A DNA stretch of 36,951 bases from UBA7398 sp947491605 (GTDB lineage: Bacteria > Actinomycetota > Actinomycetes > Nanopelagicales > Nanopelagicaceae). Each line of letters opens with the position of its first letter. The stretch's first letter is position 1. Under the pieces are notes generated by a model, which saw nothing but the letters and a program-made list of their open reading frames with translations, was not told the origin of the DNA and did no database searches. Where the stretch lies: contig CANLJW010000010.1 of the NCBI GenBank assembly GCA_947491605.1, forward strand, positions 1-36,951. Direction: 5' to 3'. Shown piece by piece: positions 31,900-36,951 of the stretch. A program made the position numbers and the translations under genes.

Positions 31900-33272
31900 A
31901 CTCTGCTGAAGATTTAGATAAATTAAATTTCATCGAGCAAGCATTACTCGCTCGCTGGCCAGAAACTAAGTTAGAGCCCACCCTTGATCGAATCGCGCTA
32001 TTAGCTGATGCGCTTGGTTCACCACAACTTTCTTACCCAACCCTGCATTTAACTGGAACTAACGGTAAGACCACAACATCAAGAATGGTGGATTCCCTTC
32101 TTTATGAAATGGGGCTAAGGACTGGAAGATTTACCAGCCCACATCTTGAATCTTTCTTAGAGCGTATTTCGATAAATAAGGAACCAATTAGTGCAGCCGG
32201 AATGGTTGCAACTTATAACGATGTTGCACTTTATTTGGATTTAGTAGATAGCAGATCCGAACATCCAGTTTCATTCTTTGAAGCAATCACTGCGTTAGCT
32301 TTTGTAGCATTCGCAGAATTTCCGGTTGATGTTGGCATTTTTGAAGTAGGCATGGGTGGCGAATGGGATGCAACTAATGTAATTAATTCCGCAGTGAGCG
32401 TGATTACACCAATTGGATTTGATCATATGCAATATCTTGGAAACACTTTAGTTGAAATTGCCACCACAAAATCTGGAATTATAAAGCCGCATTCAGTAGC
32501 TATTTTGGCCCACCAAGATGTCGAAGTTGCCAAAGTGTTGATGCAAAAATGTGTGGAAGTAGAAGCGCTTCCGATGCGAGAAGGCATTGAATTTTCTTTA
32601 CTACGACGCGATCTTGCAGTCGGTGGCCAAATGCTTACTATCCAAGGAATAACCCAAACCTATGAAGATATTTTTCTGCCGCTTTATGGCGCACACCAAA
32701 GCGAGAATGCCACCGTGGCCCTTGCTGCAGTAGAAGCTTTTGCCGGCAGCAAAGAACTTGATCCGGATGTGGTTCGGTCGGCTTTTATGCAAGTCGATTC
32801 ACCGGGACGATGTGAAGTGGTTTATCGAAATCCAACCGTGATTATTGATGCGGCACATAACCCACATGGCGCAACCGCGCTAACGCAAACTATCTCTAAT
32901 GAATTTGATTTCTCAACCATAATTGCTGTGGTTGCACCAATGGGCGATAAAGATGTTGTCGGGATCTTGAAAGCGCTAGAGCCAATCGCAGATCGAATCG
33001 TGCTCTCTTCGAATTCTTCGCCACGCTCGATGGCAGTCGGAGAATTGGAGCGATTAGCAAGAGAGATATTTGGTCATGATCGAGTTTCTGTTATTCCTAC
33101 ATTAAGCGATGCAATTCGAAAATCAATTGAACAAGCAAAGTTAGATAATGATATTAATGATGCTAATTGTGCAGTTTTGATTACTGGATCTGTGGTAACT
33201 GCTGGCGAAGGTCGTGCCATCGTTAAAAAATATGCGCTACATATGAACCCAAGAGATGAAATGAGAGATTAA
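31896..33272 (+). CDS. folC: Folylpolyglutamate / dihydrofolate synthase
   Basis: This 458-aa Mur-ligase-like enzyme adds glutamate to folates, and in bifunctional members also makes dihydrofolate. The P-loop GTNGKTT is at 54-60, followed by FTSPHLESFLERI, the FFEAITALAF and VFEVGMGGEWDATNV regions, and a C-terminal domain with DAAHNPHGA. Its ATG overlaps the valS stop and its stop overlaps the next gene (TAATG). The valS-folC-DUF4233-ndk order is typical of actinobacteria. Confidence 0.94.
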   Translation: MNSAEDLDKLNFIEQALLARWPETKLEPTLDRIALLADALGSPQLSYPTLHLTGTNGKTTTSRMVDSLLYEMGLRTGRFTSPHLESFLERISINKEPISAAGMVATYNDVALYLDLVDSRSEHPVSFFEAITALAFVAFAEFPVDVGIFEVGMGGEWDATNVINSAVSVITPIGFDHMQYLGNTLVEIATTKSGIIKPHSVAILAHQDVEVAKVLMQKCVEVEALPMREGIEFSLLRRDLAVGGQMLTIQGITQTYEDIFLPLYGAHQSENATVALAAVEAFAGSKELDPDVVRSAFMQVDSPGRCEVVYRNPTVIIDAAHNPHGATALTQTISNEFDFSTIIAVVAPMGDKDVVGILKALEPIADRIVLSSNSSPRSMAVGELERLAREIFGHDRVSVIPTLSDAIRKSIEQAKLDNDINDANCAVLITGSVVTAGEGRAIVKKYALHMNPRDEMRD

Positions 33273-33607
33273 TGCGCATACTAGGTGCTGCGGTATTAAC
33301 TATGGAATTTTTCTTAATGGGATTTGCTTTACTGATCGCAAAAGATAATCACGGAGCTTTAGCGTTAACGCTTGGGGGATTGCTTGCAATTCTTGCGCTA
33401 TTAAATGCGGGCTTGTTAAAACGAAAATTTGGTTGGATTTCTGGCTCAATTTTGCAATTACTGATTGTTGTATATGGATTTGTGGTTCCGATGATGTTTT
33501 TTATGGGGTTGCTTTTCACAGGGTTATGGGTAGCCGCGATAGTTGTGGGGCGAAAGGGCGAGGCGGCGCGGGCAGCCCTGCTCGCAAACCCGAAATTAAG
33601 AGAATAG
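33272..33607 (+). CDS. DUF4233 small membrane protein
   Basis: This 111-aa protein has four hydrophobic helices (about 5-25, 30-48, 55-75, 78-95) and a short basic C-terminus. Position between folC and ndk, length and the RILGAAVLTMEFFLMGFALLIA start (key residues E, F) match DUF4233. Function is unknown. The ATG overlaps the folC stop. Confidence 0.85.
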   Translation: MRILGAAVLTMEFFLMGFALLIAKDNHGALALTLGGLLAILALLNAGLLKRKFGWISGSILQLLIVVYGFVVPMMFFMGLLFTGLWVAAIVVGRKGEAARAALLANPKLRE

Positions 33608-33619
33608 CCTGACCGCCAA

Positions 33620-33625
33620 TACAAT
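33620..33625 (+). promoter_or_regulatory. -10 hexamer TACAAT, leaderless start of ndk
   Basis: TACAAT ends 6 nt before GTG 33632; no ribosome-binding site intervenes. Confidence 0.6.
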
Positions 33626-33631
33626 AACCCC

Positions 33632-34048
33632 GTGAGTAAAGAACGCACCTTAATATTGGTAAAGCCGGATGGCGTACGCCGCGGTTTAGTTGGCGAAGTT
33701 ATTTCGCGAATTGAAACTAAAGGATATGTAATTACCAGCATGCGAATGTTAAATGCGGATCGCTCAATTCTAGAAAAACATTATGAAGAACATAACGGTA
33801 AGCCATTTTTTGAACCACTACTAGAATTTATGTCATCTGGGCCCATTGTCGCAATGATTGCGGAGGGCGAACGCGTCATCGAAGGTTTTCGAACTATGGC
33901 TGGCGTAACAGACCCAACAGTTGCAGCTCCTGGATCTATCCGCGGCGATTTAGCTCGAGATCAAGGAACAAAAGTTGTACAAAATATCGTTCACGGATCT
34001 GACTCGGTCGAATCTGCAGAACGCGAAATTAAGATTTTCTTTAGCTAA
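33632..34048 (+). CDS. ndk: Nucleoside diphosphate kinase
   Basis: This 138-aa enzyme transfers the gamma phosphate between NTPs and NDPs. KPDGVRRGLVGEV is at 11-23, the APGSIRGDLARD region at 99-110 and the phosphorylated His121 in NIVHGSDS. Length is normal for the family. The start is GTG immediately downstream of TACAAT, so it is probably leaderless. Confidence 0.95.
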   Translation: MSKERTLILVKPDGVRRGLVGEVISRIETKGYVITSMRMLNADRSILEKHYEEHNGKPFFEPLLEFMSSGPIVAMIAEGERVIEGFRTMAGVTDPTVAAPGSIRGDLARDQGTKVVQNIVHGSDSVESAEREIKIFFS

Positions 34049-34089
34049 AAAATAACTTCCCCGCAGTAAATATCAAAGAGGAGAGCAAG

Positions 34090-35130
34090 ATGTCGAAGAA
34101 CACCAGCCGTTGGTCATTTCTCGGTCGTGATATGGCGATTGATTTAGGTACCGCAAATACATTGGTTTATGTACGTGGTCGAGGCATTGTTCTTAACGAA
34201 CCAAGTGTGGTTGCAGTAAACCAAGACACTGGCGCAGTTCTCGCCGTTGGTATGGAAGCAAAGAAGATGATTGGCCGTACTCCAGGATCGATTGTCGCAA
34301 TTCGCCCACTCAAAGATGGCGTAATCGCAGACTTCGACACGACTGCTCTGATGATTAAATATTTCATTCGCCAAGTACATAAGCGTCGTTATTTAGCTAA
34401 ACCTCGAATCGTCGTTTGCGTACCAAGCGGTATCACTGGCGTAGAACAGCGCGCCGTTAAAGATGCTGGTTATGAAGCCGGCGCACGTAAGGTTTACATC
34501 ATCGAAGAGCCAATGGCTGCTGCGATTGGTGCTGGTTTACCTATCCACGAACCAACTGGAAATATGGTCGTTGATATTGGCGGCGGAACGACTGAAGTAG
34601 CCGTTATTTCACTTGGTGGAATTGTTACTGCGCTATCGATTCGCGTTGGTGGCGATGAATTAGACCAAGCAATAATTAATTGGGTTAAACGAGAATTCTC
34701 ATTATTACTTGGAGAGCGCACTGCTGAAGAGATTAAAATGGCAATCGGTTCTGCGTTTCCACTTCGCGATGAACCTGATGCTGAAATTCGTGGTCGCGAT
34801 TTAGCGACGGGTTTGCCAAAGACAATCGTGGTTTCTGCAGAAGATATTCGTAAAGCGATCGAAGAACCAGTAAATGCAATCATTAATGCTGTTAAAGCGA
34901 CGCTTGATAAAACTCCGCCGGAATTAGCAAGTGATTTGATGGATCGCGGTATCGTTTTGACCGGTGGCGGCGCCTTACTACGCGGTCTCGACGAAAGATT
35001 GCGCCATGAAACTAATATGCCAATTCATATTGCAGATCGTCCACTGCAAGCTGTTGCTGAAGGTTCAGGAAAGTGTGTTGAAGAGTTTGAGGCGTTAGAA
35101 AAAGTCTTAATCTCCGAGCCACGTCGATAG
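34090..35130 (+). CDS. mreB: Rod shape-determining protein MreB
   Basis: This 346-aa bacterial actin organises lateral wall synthesis beneath the membrane. It has the phosphate-1 loop DLGTANTLVYVRG, the phosphate-2 loop DIGGGTTEVAVISLGG and the adenosine motif LTGGGALLRGLD. The N-terminus (SKNTSRWSFLGRDM) is slightly longer than usual. An AAAGAGGAGA ribosome-binding site precedes ATG 34090. It is the first of mreB-mreC-mreD-mrdA. Confidence 0.96.
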   Translation: MSKNTSRWSFLGRDMAIDLGTANTLVYVRGRGIVLNEPSVVAVNQDTGAVLAVGMEAKKMIGRTPGSIVAIRPLKDGVIADFDTTALMIKYFIRQVHKRRYLAKPRIVVCVPSGITGVEQRAVKDAGYEAGARKVYIIEEPMAAAIGAGLPIHEPTGNMVVDIGGGTTEVAVISLGGIVTALSIRVGGDELDQAIINWVKREFSLLLGERTAEEIKMAIGSAFPLRDEPDAEIRGRDLATGLPKTIVVSAEDIRKAIEEPVNAIINAVKATLDKTPPELASDLMDRGIVLTGGGALLRGLDERLRHETNMPIHIADRPLQAVAEGSGKCVEEFEALEKVLISEPRR

Positions 35131-35148
35131 CCCCCTCCGGAAGTAACG

Positions 35149-36072
35149 ATGGCACCGCGAGGTAATAGCCGAAGTCGGCTTCTGTTAGTTATCTTGTTGG
35201 TAACTGCGCTCTTTCTAATTACTTTAGATTTGCGTGGAGTTAGTTTGATATCAAGCACACGCTTGGCTACCCAAACTATTCTTTCACCAATTCAAGGGTT
35301 TACTTCGCGGCTTTTTGCACCAATTGGAAATTTCTTTAGTGATGTCAGCCATTTAGGTCGATCTGGAAATGAAATAGAAGCATTACAGAAAGAGAACGAA
35401 GCGCTAAAAGCAAAATTAGTTTTACAAAAAGATTTGAAAGGAAAGTTAACCCAGCTTAAGTCCGTTTTAAATTTAGCGGGGGAAGCACAATATAAAATCG
35501 TTTCAGCTCGAGTAATTGCACGAGGTAGCGCAACTTCCTTCAGTCAAACCATCACGATCGACGCTGGAAGTTCATCAGGAATTGCTAGAGATATGACGGT
35601 GATGTCGGGTGCCGGTTTAGTTGGTGCGGTTAAATCAGTAACTGCAAACTCTGCGGTAATCCTATTAATGAGTGATCCAACTTTTAGAATCGGCGTAAGA
35701 GTTGCCGGTTCGCAAGTAATGGGAATTCTTTCCGGCACGGGTAGCCGAAATTTTGAATTAGAACTTCTTGATGCAACCGAAACTGTAAAAATTGGCGATG
35801 TATTATTAGCGCGCGGTAGCGATGGCGGCAAACCTTTTGTGCCAGGGATTCCGGTTGGGCTAGTAATTAACGTTGATAGCGCTTCTGGCCAATTAACTAA
35901 GCACGCACGCGTGAGTAGTTATGCGAAGCTAACATCACTCGGAATAGTTTCAGTAGTGATCTCCGAAACTGGCGGTGACCCAAGAGATGGGCTAGTGCCA
36001 CCAAAGCCAATAGCAACCCCAACTCCGACTGTAACAATCACAGTTACCCCAACACCATCACCTTCGGCATAG
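35149..36072 (+). CDS. mreC: Rod shape-determining protein MreC
   Basis: This 307-aa single-pass protein links MreB to the periplasmic wall synthases. The membrane helix spans about 10-28, the coiled coil about 72-108 (EIEALQKENEALKAKL) and the beta domain about 112-270 (ARVIARGSATSFSQTI; GSSSGIARDMTVMSGAGLVG). The C-terminus carries an unusual Thr-Pro tail (TPTPTVTITVTPTPSPSA) like the linker in the 280-1392 protein. Confidence 0.93.
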   Translation: MAPRGNSRSRLLLVILLVTALFLITLDLRGVSLISSTRLATQTILSPIQGFTSRLFAPIGNFFSDVSHLGRSGNEIEALQKENEALKAKLVLQKDLKGKLTQLKSVLNLAGEAQYKIVSARVIARGSATSFSQTITIDAGSSSGIARDMTVMSGAGLVGAVKSVTANSAVILLMSDPTFRIGVRVAGSQVMGILSGTGSRNFELELLDATETVKIGDVLLARGSDGGKPFVPGIPVGLVINVDSASGQLTKHARVSSYAKLTSLGIVSVVISETGGDPRDGLVPPKPIATPTPTVTITVTPTPSPSA

Positions 36073-36082
36073 CGAGCAATCG

Positions 36083-36601
36083 ATGTTTACCAGTCGAATT
36101 TTCATCACTGTTGGATTTTTTGGTTCACTGTTTTTTCTACAAGAAATAGTTTTCAATCAGATCCACTTTCTTATTGGTGGGTTTTCCATTTTTCTAGCGG
36201 TAACGATGACCTGGATTGCAATGGAAAGTAGAAACGGTGCCTTAATTTCTGGCTTTATTGCTGGATTCTTTTTGGATTTAAGTCCCAACATCGACTCACC
36301 ATTCGGGCAATGGACTTTAGTGTTAACTTCAATGGCTTATTTAGTCTCAGTAAACCGAGAAGGGCTTGGCGATTTAGCTTCACGACCACTAACACTCTCG
36401 CTCATTGTTGGCGGTGCAGTTACCTTAACTTTGATTGCTTATTTAATTGCAAGTGTGATCCTGGGCGAACAATTGATTTCGTTTTTCTCGGTGCTGCAAA
36501 AAGTAACGGGAAACTTCATCTGGACTTTAATTCTTGCACCGCTTTATATGCCATTAACTAGTAAATTCCATCAATTTACGCGCTCATCCAGGGAGATTTA
36601 A
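36083..36601 (+). CDS. mreD: Rod shape-determining protein MreD
   Basis: This 172-aa integral membrane protein has about five or six helices and the conserved GFIAGFFLDLSPNIDSPFGQWTL segment (D-x-x-P...P-G). It is the third member of the elongasome set and its stop overlaps mrdA as TAATG. It starts 10 nt after the mreC stop. Confidence 0.88.
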   Translation: MFTSRIFITVGFFGSLFFLQEIVFNQIHFLIGGFSIFLAVTMTWIAMESRNGALISGFIAGFFLDLSPNIDSPFGQWTLVLTSMAYLVSVNREGLGDLASRPLTLSLIVGGAVTLTLIAYLIASVILGEQLISFFSVLQKVTGNFIWTLILAPLYMPLTSKFHQFTRSSREI

Positions 36602-36951
36602 TGGTTGATCGCTCCCGGTTAAATTTGATTGTGGTGGAAATTTTTATTGCATCCTTAATGGTTGCGTTATTAGGCCGACTTTTTTATTTACAAATTGCAG
36701 ATGGGCCGCGTTACCGCGAAGCCGCGCTTAATATCCAAAGCAGAGACATAGTTACCCCAGCAAATCGGGGTCTAATTGTTGATGATATTGGAACACCAAT
36801 AGCGATAAACCGTGCTGGATTAGTTGTAACCGTGGATCGTTCCATTATTGATAAAACTCCAGATAAAGGAGTCGCGATACTGCAAAAAGTCGCAGTTGTA
36901 TTGGGATTAAATTACAACGATGTTTATATCCGCACCCGACTCTGCCCAGAG
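36601..36951 (+). CDS. mrdA: Penicillin-binding protein 2 (partial, runs off the window)
   Basis: 117 codons are open to the end of the window. The membrane anchor spans about 8-28 and is followed by RLFYLQIADGPRYREAALNIQ and PANRGLIVDD, the N-terminal dimerisation-domain signature (R-G-x-I-x-D) of class B PBPs. Position after mreD identifies it as the elongation transpeptidase PBP2. The transpeptidase domain lies beyond the window. Confidence 0.9.
   Translation, partial: MVDRSRLNLIVVEIFIASLMVALLGRLFYLQIADGPRYREAALNIQSRDIVTPANRGLIVDDIGTPIAINRAGLVVTVDRSIIDKTPDKGVAILQKVAVVLGLNYNDVYIRTRLCPE

Overview
This window looks like the chromosome of a small, low-GC, free-living actinobacterium, most probably of the freshwater acI / Nanopelagicales type (Planktophila- or Nanopelagicus-like). 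The assignment is inference from four things. The gene orders are actinobacterial: tig-clpP1-clpP2-clpX-valS-folC-DUF4233-ndk-mreBCD-mrdA, and folC-DUF4233-ndk in particular. RpiB is of the mycobacterial Glu type. Base composition is AT-leaning, and intergenic gaps are very short with many ATGA/TAATG overlaps. Many genes appear to be leaderless, with a TANNNT -10 hexamer about 6 nt before the start codon. No CRISPR array, insertion sequence, integrase or phage gene was seen.

Layout. 1-7.3 kb is an accessory-looking zone of secreted proteins interrupted by two tRNA-Lys(CUU) genes and a third, decayed tRNA-Lys copy, all on the minus strand. It holds a secreted BNR-type protein with a Thr-Pro tail, an exported HExxH metallopeptidase, a four-gene flavin electron-transfer cassette (heme/FAD/NAD(P) transmembrane reductase, exported FMN-binding protein, exported poly-acidic protein, ApbE flavin transferase) and an exported DUF1524 HNH nuclease. 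tRNA-His and oligoribonuclease follow. 8.0-12.3 kb is the phosphate uptake locus pstC-pstA-pstB-pstS, with a clear 11-bp-periodic PHO box before pstC and a strong terminator after pstS. 12.4-17.5 kb holds tRNA-Arg and a tightly overlapping operon: ettA, a hotdog thioesterase, a GH13 alpha-glucosidase and an MFS transporter. 17.5-23 kb holds single housekeeping genes: group II truncated hemoglobin, a short MscS channel, an HNH nuclease, a small membrane protein, pepN, trmB and rpiB. 23-25 kb has two exported proteins, a Lys/Gly/His-rich helical one and a collagen-like Gly-X-Y protein preceded by a possible 48-aa small gene, followed by tRNA-Gly and tRNA-Pro.

From 25.2 kb to the end is the core block. 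Trigger factor and the ClpP1/ClpP2/ClpX protease have a ClgR-like operator ahead of clpP1. Then come valS, folC, DUF4233, ndk and the rod-shape/elongasome genes mreB, mreC, mreD and the start of mrdA (PBP2), which runs off the window.

Working together: the cassette at 3.1-6.1 kb would pass electrons from NAD(P)H through membrane hemes to a covalently flavinylated exported domain, with ApbE installing the FMN. The pst genes import phosphate under a PhoP/RegX3-type regulator. The tig-clp genes form a protein folding and degradation unit, and the mre/mrd genes direct lateral wall growth.
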